Assembly: GCF_014698825.1 (NCBI RefSeq)
Contig: NZ_JACJTT010000001.1
Coordinates: 310,001 to 374,000 of the forward strand
Direction of reading: 5' to 3'
From: Richelia sinica FACHB-800
GTDB taxonomy: Bacteria; Cyanobacteriota; Cyanobacteriia; Cyanobacteriales; Nostocaceae
Length of the DNA: 64,000 nucleotides
Shown here: positions 36,867 to 45,951 of the stretch, in pieces
How the letters are laid out: each line of letters opens with the position of its first letter
Position numbering within the stretch: the stretch's first letter is position 1
Notes under the pieces: generated by a model
The model's database searches: none
Told to the model about the DNA's origin: nothing
The model's input: only the letters and a program-made list of their open reading frames with translations
Translations under genes and position numbers: made by a program

Positions 36867-37037
36867 GGTAGTTGTTAGTAATAGTCTTTAATGGTCAATT
36901 GAATCTTGCCAGTTTAGCTAATCCTTGTGCAAAAAACCAGAGCTATAGTAGGTGACAGTGCTAGAGCAATTTGAGATTGTGCCACTAAGGGTTATCTTAA
37001 AAAATGGTGCGAATCATACTTTGCAAGGTTCCTGTTG

Positions 37038-37628
37038 ATGAATAGCATAAAGTGGCTTTTTTTACAGACTCGAAGAATGGCTAACTGGCAATGGTTAGTA
37101 TCCAAATGCCTATTGCTGCTTATTTGCCTATTCATGTTAGGTACGCAGCCAGCGTTAGCAGGTATTAATGATGATACTTATGATGGCAATATGTTTGTGG
37201 TTTATGCTGGCAATGGTTCCCTAGTTCCTGCCAAAGAAACCTTAGCCCAAGCCTTAGCAGAACATAAACCAACGATGTTGGCTTACTATGTGGATGATAG
37301 CAGCGATTGCAAAAAGTATGCGATCGTCATTTCCCAAGTACAAGCATTTTATGGACGGGTGGCAGAGATTATTCCTGTCAATCTTGATACTGTCCCTGCC
37401 AAAAAAAGTTACGATCCCACAGAGCCAGGATACTACTATTCTGGTGGCGTACCTCAAGTAGTTGTTTTCAATCAATCAGGTAAAGTAGTCTTAAATCAAA
37501 AAGGTCAAGTTCCTTTTGAAACAATAGACGATACTTTTCGAGAAATATTTGATTTATTACCCCGCAGCGAATCTATAGAGTTAAAGCGACGCTCATTTAA
37601 TGAGTTTAGCAGTGAGTTAGCTAAGTAG
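37038..37628 (+). CDS. Thioredoxin-fold thylakoid protein (photosystem I accumulation factor-like)
   Basis: 196 residues from ATG 37038. A hydrophobic signal or anchor (about 24-40, LLLLICLFMLGTQPALA) ends in an AxA-type cleavage site. The mature part looks thioredoxin-like: PTMLAYYVDDSSDCKKYAI, where the CxxC is reduced to one Cys, then VPQVVVFNQSGKVVL with the cis-Pro. I recall cyanobacterial proteins of this kind annotated as thylakoid membrane photosystem I accumulation factors. I am moderately sure of the family and less sure of the role. The gene is convergent with a PATAN-receiver gene. Confidence 0.65.
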   Translation: MNSIKWLFLQTRRMANWQWLVSKCLLLLICLFMLGTQPALAGINDDTYDGNMFVVYAGNGSLVPAKETLAQALAEHKPTMLAYYVDDSSDCKKYAIVISQVQAFYGRVAEIIPVNLDTVPAKKSYDPTEPGYYYSGGVPQVVVFNQSGKVVLNQKGQVPFETIDDTFREIFDLLPRSESIELKRRSFNEFSSELAK

Positions 37629-37636
37629 CTGCCAAT

Positions 37637-37666
37637 GCAGGGAATAGTTGTTTCCCTGCTTCTTTA
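37637..37666 (+). terminator. Intrinsic terminator after the thioredoxin-fold gene
   Basis: GCAGGGAA (37637-37644) pairs perfectly with TTCCCTGC (37652-37659) around a seven-base loop, followed by TTCTTT. It starts 8 bp after the stop codon. Confidence 0.8.
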
Positions 37667-37736
37667 TGATCAGGGTAGAACCATGAACAGTAGAAAAAAT
37701 TTGATTTTGTTCGTTTCTATTCCCTATTGTTATAAA

Positions 37737-38951
37737 TCAATGGCAAAAAGCTAAGTCTGAGTGATGTACTAAGGATGAACCAGTGTGTAAGTATTTGTTC
37801 ACTATCTCGATAATCTGATCCTTGCAGATAGGCTTACTAATAAAGTCCGTAGCACCAAAAACCTTAGACCGCACATGATCAAACACACCACTACTACCTG
37901 TGAGAATCACAATGGGTGTATCGGCCAAAACAGAACTCTTCCTAATTTGAGAGCAAACTTCATAACCATTTACCACTGGCATTATCAAATCTAGGAAAAT
38001 CAAATCTGGCTTAGTTTGAATCAAAAAGGGGATAGCTTGGATAGGATTAGTCAAACCAACAAATCTCATGCCTTGAGAGGTAATAATCCGTTCCAACATT
38101 TTACACACTTGTGGACTATCATCTAGACAAGCCAGCATGGGAATATTACCTTTGTTTTTGCTGGCTGTAGTGACAGTATGAGTTTTGGCTACTTTGGTAA
38201 TTGGCAAAACAACATCTGATACTTCTATCAATTCAATAATGCCTTTTTGGATGTAGGGAAATAAAGAACGAGTGATTTGTAAAACCGTTTGCTTCAAATG
38301 TACAGCCAAATCCCATAAAGTATGTTTACCATTAATTAATTTCTCAAAGTTTTGGTAAACAACTGGACTGACCGTTTGTCGTAAAGTTTCTGGTTGACGG
38401 ATAATTGGTGCTAATTGAGGAGAAATATTTGTTAATCCTGCTTCTGACCAAATATGCCAGGATTCTTGCATTTGTTGAAGTAAAACGCTGGCTTGTGGGG
38501 AAATGATGGGTGCATCAGCAATATCTTCAGGATAACGCTCAAAACTCATTACACCATAATTAATATTATGCGCTAGATCAAATAAAATTTCTGATGTGAT
38601 ATTTACGGCAATACTATTAATTGCCTCCTGTTTAATATTTTGACTTTTAGATAATTTTTTTAAGCAACAATAATCCCAATATTCTAAATTAGCATCACTA
38701 CCATATAACTCTAATTTAGGCATTTGGGTTTGAGGACAAAACTGCTGAATATTTCTCTGCAATCTGCGATGGGGATGATGACCACCAGTTGCCCACACCA
38801 GTTGTCCAGTACGATAATAAAAATTCCAGGTTTTGCCTTGAGAGTTCTTCAAGGTGACCTTACCATTATATTTTTGTTGGCAACAACTATTAAATTGCTC
38901 AACAATTTTATTTAATTCTAAACTTTTGAGTTTTTTAATGTTGCTATTCAT
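37737..38951 (-). CDS. PATAN-domain protein with C-terminal receiver (PatA/PixG family)
   Basis: 404 residues. The N-terminal half (about 1-260) is a PATAN/DUF4388-type domain: GKVTLKNSQGKTWNFYYRTG, QLVWATGGHHPHRRLQ, then a winged-helix-like stretch near 215-250. The C-terminal half (about 270-395) is a canonical CheY-like receiver: LACLDDSPQVCKML, phosphoacceptor in LIFLDLIMPVVNG, and ISKPICK. Members include PatA (heterocyst pattern) and PixG/TaxP1 (phototaxis). I cannot say which role this one has. It lies downstream of another DUF4388 protein on the same strand with a 234-bp gap. Confidence 0.87.
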   Translation of the reverse strand: MNSNIKKLKSLELNKIVEQFNSCCQQKYNGKVTLKNSQGKTWNFYYRTGQLVWATGGHHPHRRLQRNIQQFCPQTQMPKLELYGSDANLEYWDYCCLKKLSKSQNIKQEAINSIAVNITSEILFDLAHNINYGVMSFERYPEDIADAPIISPQASVLLQQMQESWHIWSEAGLTNISPQLAPIIRQPETLRQTVSPVVYQNFEKLINGKHTLWDLAVHLKQTVLQITRSLFPYIQKGIIELIEVSDVVLPITKVAKTHTVTTASKNKGNIPMLACLDDSPQVCKMLERIITSQGMRFVGLTNPIQAIPFLIQTKPDLIFLDLIMPVVNGYEVCSQIRKSSVLADTPIVILTGSSGVFDHVRSKVFGATDFISKPICKDQIIEIVNKYLHTGSSLVHHSDLAFCH

Positions 38952-39185
38952 ACAGCAAGATTTGGTAGATTTTTAGGTAAATTATGTGGTTGCTTCAGTG
39001 GGAATAACTATAAGTAATGGTTGCTAAATAATAATTTTGCTTAACTGAAGCTGAATTACCGCCAATCTAGACCACAATTGTGCAAAACTTGTGGAAAATA
39101 TGCAAACTTATTCTACCCACTCATCATCAAGGGGAGTGGGAAGTAGAGATGACAGAATACAGAATAGAGCAATTTCACTACTAAC

Positions 39186-40031
39186 CTAAATGTTAGTGGT
39201 GAGAAAACCAACTAATTCTTTGAAAAAGGACTGATTTTGAGTAACTTCGGAGGCAACGCTGGCTAATTCTGTACCGATTAAGGTTGTGCTACGAAGAGAT
39301 TCTGAAGATACGACTTCTAAAAAGCTAGGCACTTCTGTTAATAAACCTATAACCATTAATCGCAAAGCTACTTGCTGGACTTGTTGCTCGTTCAAGTTGA
39401 GCCTTTGGGCAATTTCGCGAATAGCAATAGGTTCTTGGGTCAATTCCCAAACTTGATATTCTAGTTGATTTAGGCGCAATTCTGTTTGACTGAAATTTTT
39501 ATTCACTAAACCAGAAGAAAGTTTAGGTAACTTATGCTTGATCATTTTACCATTTTTTAACATTCTCAAGGCAGCTAGCATCACTTCCTTGGTAGAAGCA
39601 GAGATACCTGTCATTTCTAAGTTGGGTACAGGTATTTTCTGCTCAAATTGAAACATTCCTTCTGGAAGTTCAAACAGTGTAGCTACTAGCTTTAAAACTT
39701 GATTGCCAAATAACTGTTTTAATTCTTCAACTCCCAATAAGCCTTGACTCTTGAGACATAAACCTGCGGGTTGGTTCATGGCACAAACTTCTGTGATTCT
39801 AGTAGCTGCACGGGCGGTGATCCAACCTCGTTGTTGAATCATCGACAGTAATCCTTGACCGTCGGTTCTATTACCAGCAGCAACGATATTTCCGGTTTGA
39901 AACCAAATATAAAATTTTTCCTCTTGATTTGATTCGGTTTGAATTGTTAATCTTCCAGTTTTATGTCCCAGGTCTAGCATTTGAAAGATTTCTGGGAGAG
40001 ATAACTCCGATAGATATCCTGCAATAGCCAT
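39186..40031 (-). CDS. DUF4388 (PATAN) domain-containing protein
   Basis: 281 residues. The N-terminal DUF4388 domain (about 1-120) starts AIAGYLSELSLPEIFQMLDL and continues GRLTIQTESNQEEKFYIWFQ. A middle part (MFQFEQKIPVPNLEMTGIS) and a winged-helix-like C-terminal part (about 190-240; PIAIREIAQRLNLNEQQVQQ) follow. No receiver or catalytic domain. Such proteins are found in gliding, phototaxis and developmental signalling in cyanobacteria and myxobacteria. It precedes the PATAN-receiver gene. Confidence 0.85.
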   Translation of the reverse strand: MAIAGYLSELSLPEIFQMLDLGHKTGRLTIQTESNQEEKFYIWFQTGNIVAAGNRTDGQGLLSMIQQRGWITARAATRITEVCAMNQPAGLCLKSQGLLGVEELKQLFGNQVLKLVATLFELPEGMFQFEQKIPVPNLEMTGISASTKEVMLAALRMLKNGKMIKHKLPKLSSGLVNKNFSQTELRLNQLEYQVWELTQEPIAIREIAQRLNLNEQQVQQVALRLMVIGLLTEVPSFLEVVSSESLRSTTLIGTELASVASEVTQNQSFFKELVGFLTTNI

Positions 40032-40112
40032 AGTGTGTGTTGGTGAGGAGAAGCATATTGAACTTGATTGCTTAACATTGTAGAACTGACAATGTGGAGA
40101 ACTTGTGCAATC

Positions 40113-40150
40113 AAATAAAAAATTTCCAGGACTAGCAAAAAGCCAGTCCT
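40113..40150 (-). terminator. Intrinsic terminator of argJ
   Basis: On the minus strand AGGACTGGC pairs with GCTAGTCCT (one mismatch) around a TTTTT loop, followed by GGAAATTTTTTATTTG. It begins 43 bp beyond the argJ stop codon. Confidence 0.8.
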
Positions 40151-40192
40151 TATGTCAATTACACTTACTAGGAATTGCGGATTCAGTGTTTT

Positions 40193-41455
40193 CTAGGTTG
40201 TATACTCTGCGTTAATTTTCACGTAATCATAGCTTAAATCGCAACCCCAGGCTTTGCCTGTGCCAGAACCATTACCAACTTTGACAGAAATTAAGACTGT
40301 ATCTTCCTTCAGGTATGCACCAGCGGCAGCTTGTTTGAGATAAGCACTGGCCCCTGGACGGTCAAAGGGTATGGGTTGACCATGTTCAAATAGTAAGAAA
40401 TTGCCTAATTTGATTTGCAAATTATCTTGCTCAAAGGGTACACCAGCACGGCCAGCAGCGGCAGCGATGCGTCCCCAGTTGGGGTCACGACCGAAGATGG
40501 CAGATTTGACCAGGGATGAGCCGACAATGGTTTTAGCGATTTGTTGTGCTGCTTGTTCATTGACTGCACCAGTGACTTGTACTTCCATTAAACAGGTTGC
40601 ACCTTCTCCGTCACGAGCGATCGCTTTAGCTAAATGTTGACATACTGCGGTTAACATTGCCTCTAATTTTTCTGCTTCTGCACCCATCTCAGTAATGGCA
40701 GGGGTGCGAGATTGACCGTTAGCTAAGGCAATTAAACTATCGTTGGTGCTAGTATCACCGTCAACGGTGATGGAATTAAAGCTTCTATCGGCAGCCCTAG
40801 CTAACATTTGTTGCCATAAACTAGGAGAAACTGCGGCATCACAGGTAATAAATGCCAACATAGTCGCCATATTGGGGTGAATCATCCCCGACCCTTTGGC
40901 AATACCACCAATTCGTACAGGTTTCTGCCGTTGACCACCGACAGCATCGCCTAAAGTAGTTTCTAGGGCGATGGATTTAGTGACTAAATCTGTGGTGATA
41001 ATTGCCCCTGCGGCTGCATCGGAACCAGTTTCCGATAGTGCAGTGACCAGTTGGGGAATGCCACTCCGCAAAGCATCCATTTTAATTCTTTGACCAATGA
41101 CACCAGTGGAAGCGAGCAAAATGGAATTAGGGTCAATGCCTAATTCTTTTCCTAACAAAACCGCACTTTCTAGAGCGTCTTTCACCCCTTGCTCACCGGT
41201 AGCGGCGTTTGCTTGTCCAGCATTACACAGTATAGCTCTGGCACTTTGTTTTTCTTGCAAACGTTGACGACAATAGTCTACACAAGCAGCTTTGACATGG
41301 CTGGTAGTAAACACACCGGCAGCGATCGCATCCACATCTGATACGATTAAAGCCAAATCTGGCAATCCTGAAGGTTTTAATCCTGCGGTGATTCCTGCTG
41401 CTTTATATCCTCTTGGTGCTGTTATACCACCAGTAATTTCCTGCCAGTCCGTCAT
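40193..41455 (-). CDS. argJ: Bifunctional glutamate N-acetyltransferase/ornithine acetyltransferase
   Basis: Recycles the acetyl group from N-acetylornithine to glutamate in arginine synthesis, and can also acetylate glutamate from acetyl-CoA. 420 residues. KGSGMIHPNMATMLAFI (about 196-212) holds the nucleophilic Thr at the autocleavage site between the alpha and beta chains. Other family motifs are VTTSHVKAACVDYCR-like FTTSHVKAACV, CNAGQANAATGEQG and IFGRDPNWGRIAAAAGRAG. The gene ends in SYDYVKINAEYTT, the usual ArgJ C-terminus. It is flanked by an unrelated hydrolase gene. Confidence 0.97.
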   Translation of the reverse strand: MTDWQEITGGITAPRGYKAAGITAGLKPSGLPDLALIVSDVDAIAAGVFTTSHVKAACVDYCRQRLQEKQSARAILCNAGQANAATGEQGVKDALESAVLLGKELGIDPNSILLASTGVIGQRIKMDALRSGIPQLVTALSETGSDAAAGAIITTDLVTKSIALETTLGDAVGGQRQKPVRIGGIAKGSGMIHPNMATMLAFITCDAAVSPSLWQQMLARAADRSFNSITVDGDTSTNDSLIALANGQSRTPAITEMGAEAEKLEAMLTAVCQHLAKAIARDGEGATCLMEVQVTGAVNEQAAQQIAKTIVGSSLVKSAIFGRDPNWGRIAAAAGRAGVPFEQDNLQIKLGNFLLFEHGQPIPFDRPGASAYLKQAAAGAYLKEDTVLISVKVGNGSGTGKAWGCDLSYDYVKINAEYTT

Positions 41456-41643
41456 AATTATTCCTGATAACTAAATATGGATTTGTGTAGATTTGATTTG
41501 TACATTTATCTGACTTTGACCAAATGGTGGCCAGGTCAGCTAACCAGATTTATCAAGGATACGCTGAAAACGGTGGAATTAAAACCTAAAACAGGGTATG
41601 AAATTGGAGGTGAAAATATCTCCATTTCTCATCTGTTCCTCTT

Positions 41644-42339
41644 CTATAGTAAATATCCCACCCAGGACGACAAACCCTGTTGAGAACCGTACCAATTACC
41701 TGGACTTTTGGGAGAATGTTTTACTCCCTCCACCACAATATTTTCTGCACCAGTTAAATGAGCCGCTGTAATTGGTGTAATACCATCACCCCAAGTGTTA
41801 CCTTGACCGCAAGTTAATTTGTAGCTGCTGTAAGCTAACCAACTACCACGTTTCCTTTCTCCATAGATAGATTTACCTGCCACACACACATAACGCACAG
41901 TGGGATAAAACGCACCAGGATAGTTATGGTTGACAAAATCTAAATTCCAGCGTGTCCAACGTTCTTGACTAATGTGAGGTGTCCCCAAGGTCACCAAAGT
42001 AGCTACTAAAGGATGAGCTTGCCACACCCATCCTTGCGCTTCACCTCTCCCCACATAGAGTTTTTCTCCTAGATATATGCGAGAAATCCAACCTCCAGCA
42101 GAATGACCAATCAAATTAATTTGCGATACCTTAGATTCTTGTAATATTTGTTTGACGGTATGATCTAGTTTCTGAATAATCGGTGCCACAGAACGTCCAC
42201 CAACCAAGGTTAACCAGTCGCGACGACGCAAAGGCACTGTGACTGCGGGAAAACCTAACCCTTGCAGAGATTCCACTAATGGTTGATAAGCTAAGGCACT
42301 TTCTAAATAACCCGGTAAAATTACAGTTGGTAGAGCCAT
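41644..42339 (-). CDS. Alpha/beta hydrolase (lipase-like)
   Basis: About 231 residues. The nucleophile elbow is LIGHSAGGWISRIYLG (GxSxG, Ser near 98), preceded by an oxyanion-type loop VILPGYLES. A probable Asp is in GDGITPITAAHL and a His near the end is in VEGVKHSPKSP. LVTLGTPH is typical of PGAP1-like/lipase enzymes. The ATG at 42339 is preferred over GTG 42345. No signal peptide is seen. Substrate unknown; it could be a lipase or an acyl esterase. Confidence 0.85.
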   Translation of the reverse strand: MALPTVILPGYLESALAYQPLVESLQGLGFPAVTVPLRRRDWLTLVGGRSVAPIIQKLDHTVKQILQESKVSQINLIGHSAGGWISRIYLGEKLYVGRGEAQGWVWQAHPLVATLVTLGTPHISQERWTRWNLDFVNHNYPGAFYPTVRYVCVAGKSIYGERKRGSWLAYSSYKLTCGQGNTWGDGITPITAAHLTGAENIVVEGVKHSPKSPGNWYGSQQGLSSWVGYLL

Positions 42340-42345
42340 GAACAC

Positions 42346-42658
42346 AAATTTACCCCATAGGGGCTACACAAAATTCCGTTGACAGTCACACGTAAGTATG
42401 TGGATGGAAACATCCACATCATAACAATGGTGATCGTCAACCCTCTTGAGAAAATCAAACTTTGAAGTATAATCAAAGGCTGTTGAAACCTGAAAAACTT
42501 AAGATAAGCTTAATCTTCCTGTTTTCACTGTCAAAATAGGAATTGATGATTTAATTGTTAGATACTGCATCTCTCTCTAAGATGGCAATATAGTCTAAAT
42601 AGTCTAAAAGATTAAATTTCTAGTCAACTGCAACTGAGCCGAGTGAACGATTAAAGCC
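42346..42658. other. Divergent spacer with a perfect GAAA-tetraloop hairpin
   Basis: Bases 42398-42419 form ATGTGGATG-GAAA-CATCCACAT, a perfect 9-bp stem closed by a GNRA tetraloop on the plus strand. It sits 240 bp upstream of the TonB-like gene and 55 bp upstream of the divergent hydrolase. Nothing else is recognised in this spacer. Confidence 0.5.
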
Positions 42659-44029
42659 ATGTCTTACGTCTCCCTGCTGAAAAATATACCAGAAATCGTC
42701 AGCCAGCCAACTGGGATAGCAGCCATAGCATCTCTTGGCCTCCACGGTGCTATTGCGTTGATGGTGCCATTAATGCCTGTTGACTCTAGCAAATCTCAAA
42801 ATCCAAATTCATCGGAAACAGTGGGGTTGATGGAATTAAGTCCATCTGACCAAAGTCGTTTGCCACAAACACCAATAACTTCTCAAGTTCCAATTCCCCA
42901 ACCCCAATTACCTCTACAACAACAACTTCCTCCTGCTAACCTTGGTAACCCCTCCACGGTTTTGCCTCCTATAGATCCTGCTTTATCTGGACAAGGAGCA
43001 TTACCAAGTGTTCCTAGATCCGCTGCCAATTACACCCTATCTTCTTTACCTCAAAGACAGTATTTACAAAGGTTTAGCAGAAATAATTTCCAAGCTGATA
43101 TTTCTGATTTACAACTTAAGAGTACATTTTCTCCTAGCACTTCTTCCCTTGTTGCTCCCGAATCTCCAACTATCAGAGAAACTCAACCTCTTGATATCAA
43201 CAGACTACCCCAAGTTCAGACAAATAATAATATTCCAATAGAGCCACTGAAAAATCCCTCTCCTGAACCCATTGATATTGGTAGCACTACAACACCACAA
43301 AATGTGTCCCAGTTACCAACAGTTCCTGGAGGAGAAAATAACGTTAGAATTGCTCAGAATAATAATTCCTCTGTCACTGCATATGCACAACCTACCGCAG
43401 TGCCAGGTTCTTCAACTACACCAACACCTGATTTACCAACTTCTCCACAAAATACTACTCAACCATCAGCTGAATCAACAAAAAAAGAAACTATCATCGC
43501 TCGCTTAAATTCCTATAACAACCTCAGACGGCAAATTCAGCAAGAATATCCCAAAGCTTCGGAAAAAGCTGTGATTCGGGAAACTATTGCTACAGAAAAG
43601 CCAGGACAGGAAGGCCTGGTATTGGGTCGCTTAGTAGTAGATGGTGATGGCAAGGTTTTAGATATTAAATTCCAAGAAGATTCAGTATCTCCAGAATTAA
43701 AGTTAAAAGCACGGCAGTTTTTCAGTGCTAACCCACCCAAAGGAGATAAGCAAACTACTAGTTCCTATCCCTTCCAACTGCGCTTCCAAAATAACCGCAC
43801 TATTACCCCGTCTACACCTGCAACTCCAGAAAAGGAATCTCCAGCACAACCAGAAACTAATAACCAACCAGAAAGTTCTACTACGACGACTCTCAAACCA
43901 GCATCTAATTCTCCAGAAAATACTCAGAAAACTGAGATAGATGCTGATTCCTCGGAGAAACTAATTCTGAAGTTACGTTCCATTAAACAAGAACGAGAAA
44001 ATTCTACTAATTCTACTATCCTGAAGTAA
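42659..44029 (+). CDS. TonB-like energy transducer
   Basis: 456 residues. One hydrophobic segment near the N-terminus (about 21-38, GIAAIASLGLHGAIALMVPL) is followed by a long Pro/Gln/Ser/Thr-rich spacer (about 50-280). The C-terminal domain (about 285-385) is TonB-like: LRRQIQQEYPKASEKAVIRE, GLVLGRLVVDGDGKVLDIKF. TonB proteins pass proton-motive energy to outer-membrane transporters. A further low-complexity Thr/Pro/Glu tail (about 385-456) after the TonB domain is unusual, since TonB normally ends with it. No exbB or exbD lies nearby. Confidence 0.8.
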   Translation: MSYVSLLKNIPEIVSQPTGIAAIASLGLHGAIALMVPLMPVDSSKSQNPNSSETVGLMELSPSDQSRLPQTPITSQVPIPQPQLPLQQQLPPANLGNPSTVLPPIDPALSGQGALPSVPRSAANYTLSSLPQRQYLQRFSRNNFQADISDLQLKSTFSPSTSSLVAPESPTIRETQPLDINRLPQVQTNNNIPIEPLKNPSPEPIDIGSTTTPQNVSQLPTVPGGENNVRIAQNNNSSVTAYAQPTAVPGSSTTPTPDLPTSPQNTTQPSAESTKKETIIARLNSYNNLRRQIQQEYPKASEKAVIRETIATEKPGQEGLVLGRLVVDGDGKVLDIKFQEDSVSPELKLKARQFFSANPPKGDKQTTSSYPFQLRFQNNRTITPSTPATPEKESPAQPETNNQPESSTTTTLKPASNSPENTQKTEIDADSSEKLILKLRSIKQERENSTNSTILK

Positions 44030-44064
44030 TCAGGTTTCTGGAGAATGGGTTTGATTTGCTGTTG

Positions 44065-44091
44065 TAGAGGCGTTTTGATGTAACGTCTCTA
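44065..44091. repeat. Dispersed hairpin repeat, possible terminator
   Basis: TAGAGGCGTT pairs with AACGTCTCTA (one wobble pair) around seven bases. The GTAGAGACG...CGTCTCTAC form is a hairpin repeat I recall as very common between genes in Nostocales. It lies 36 bp after the TonB-like gene and may end its transcript. Confidence 0.6.
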
Positions 44092-44264
44092 TAGAATTGC
44101 TATGGGTATGATTCTCTAAATACCTATGGGAATATGTTATTTATTGTAAATCCGAGAAAATACTCATTTTATTTTGACAATGCTCGGATAAACTGAGATA
44201 GATACTGTATTTATGTCCCAAATAGCTATAAGATTTTTCCTTTCATTCAGGAAAACCATAATGG

Positions 44265-44516
44265 GAAACTGGTTGATAATTAAGGAAAAAACCCCCCTAG
44301 TGTTGCGCTGGGGGATTAGGCTTGCGATAACCAGAAAGCTTAGTTAATATCCTATACCCTCCTTTTCATCTGGGGATGTAGTGTAAAACTCTTAAAGGTA
44401 GGGAACCTGAGAGGCATATACTCATGGAGGGTGAGAGGGTATTGTCAGTGAAAGTGAAACCACATAGATGAGGGAAGATTGCTAACGTGGCTGGCTAGGC
44501 GGGATGGTATTTTTAG
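44265..44516. other. Structured intergenic stretch, possible unknown RNA
   Basis: Nested inverted repeats suggest a folded RNA. CTGGTT (44269-44274) can pair with AACCAG (44329-44334), enclosing a CCCCC/GGGGG hairpin. Just downstream ATACCCTC (near 44354) can pair with GAGGGTAT (near 44435), enclosing GTAGGGAACCTGAGAGGC. It lies between a plus-strand gene and a minus-strand gene, so it is not the leader of either. It does not match 6S, tmRNA, RNase P, SRP RNA or a riboswitch that I recognise. Confidence 0.35.
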
Positions 44517-45758
44517 TCAAACTTGGGCAACATTGGAATTAGAAAAGCTACGTTTGAGCATGAATACAGCTAAAATTATGCCCAGAATTGCCAATGCGGT
44601 GGTGGGATAAAAGAAAACGGTGTAGCTGCCGAATATATCTCTAATTCTGCCAGCTAGCAAAGTTCCACCTAAAGCACCTGCACCATAAGCAGTGAAGACG
44701 ATACCATAGTTTTTGGCGTAGTCTGCGGATGAAAACAGGATTAAGGTGGTGGTGGGAGCGATCGCTAACCATCCGCCAAAAGAAAAGTAAAATAGAGAAA
44801 ATGCTACTAAATAAGTCGCTACAGTACCCTCACCAGATTTGAGCATCATTAGAGAAGCAATTAAAAACAAAACAAAAGAGATAATTGCTCCCGACTTAGG
44901 ACTAAAGCGGTCAGTAAACCAACCAAAGAATAAACGTCCTAAAGCATTGAAGACTGCAAATATGGAAACTGTGTTTGCGGCTGTGGCTGCATCCAGTTTA
45001 ATAATTTCTTGGGCTAAGGGACTAGAAATACCAATTGCAGCTAATCCAGAGAAGGTAGCGATGGTGTAGCATAACCACAGTCCGTAAAATGCTGGGGTCT
45101 GTAGTAGAGTTTCTAGAGAAGTAACAGATGTATTACTTTGGGAGGATGTGGCAGGATTCCAACCTGCTGGTTTCCAGTCCTCTGGTGGTGTTTTTAAAAC
45201 AGTAGCGATCGCTAAAATAATAGCAGTAAAAGCTAAACCTAAAATTACAAAGGTCTGCCGCACTCCATAGCTGTCAATGAGAGATTTTGCTAAAGGTGCT
45301 GTAATTAAGGGTGAAAGACCAAAACCAATCACAGTTAATCCCACAGCAATACCTTTTTTATCAGGGAACCATTTAGCTACTACTGCTATGGGTACTCCAT
45401 AAGCTATGCCTACACCTATACCTGCGATTACACCATAGGTAAGGGTCAGCATTTGTAAGTTGCTATTGAAACTGGACAGGATATATCCCAGTCCCATAAT
45501 TACCCCACCTACAGCAGTGACTACACGAGTCCCGAAGCGGTTGATATAAAAGCCTGTAATGGGCATCAGCACGGCAAACAGCACCAATAACACAGTAAAA
45601 GGCAATAGGCTTTCTGTGGCATTAATATTCAGCAATTTTTCTAAGGGTTTTCTAAAAATACTCCATGAGTAAACAGTGCCAAGACAGAGTAAAACGGTTG
45701 CACTGAGGGGAATCAGCAACCATCTACCCTTTTCTGCCGACATACCAAAAAGTTGCAT
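44517..45758 (-). CDS. MFS transporter, oxalate/formate antiporter (OFA) family
   Basis: 413 residues with twelve hydrophobic segments. Features are GIGVGIAYGVPIAVVAKWFPDKKG (an OFA-like stretch in segments 4-5), GRLFFGWFTDRFSPKSGA in the second half and YGAGALGGTLLAGRIRD late in the protein. The OFA family exchanges small carboxylates such as oxalate and formate. The actual substrate here is unknown. It stands alone. Confidence 0.88.
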   Translation of the reverse strand: MQLFGMSAEKGRWLLIPLSATVLLCLGTVYSWSIFRKPLEKLLNINATESLLPFTVLLVLFAVLMPITGFYINRFGTRVVTAVGGVIMGLGYILSSFNSNLQMLTLTYGVIAGIGVGIAYGVPIAVVAKWFPDKKGIAVGLTVIGFGLSPLITAPLAKSLIDSYGVRQTFVILGLAFTAIILAIATVLKTPPEDWKPAGWNPATSSQSNTSVTSLETLLQTPAFYGLWLCYTIATFSGLAAIGISSPLAQEIIKLDAATAANTVSIFAVFNALGRLFFGWFTDRFSPKSGAIISFVLFLIASLMMLKSGEGTVATYLVAFSLFYFSFGGWLAIAPTTTLILFSSADYAKNYGIVFTAYGAGALGGTLLAGRIRDIFGSYTVFFYPTTALAILGIILAVFMLKRSFSNSNVAQV

Positions 45759-45951
45759 CTTTTGTAATTTGCTAATGGTCGATTATTTCGTCATCAGTAT
45801 CTCATTGGAAAGACAAAGGTTATACTAAGATTCTTAACCAAATTGAACAATAACAAAAACTTGTATTCAAAAGTAATTTCAAAGCGATCGCTCCTTGTCT
45901 TGATCCGAGCGATCGCCTGATTTTAAAAGTATGATTTAGTTAGAAAACTCA

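Noticed and set aside
41477-41683. 68-codon frame between argJ and the hydrolase
   Set aside because: Overlaps the hydrolase 3' end antisense and has no recognisable features.
44400-44440. Cobalamin or glutamine riboswitch at GTAGGGAACC
   Set aside because: Only a few consensus bases match, the expected core boxes are missing, and it is not upstream of a gene on the matching strand.
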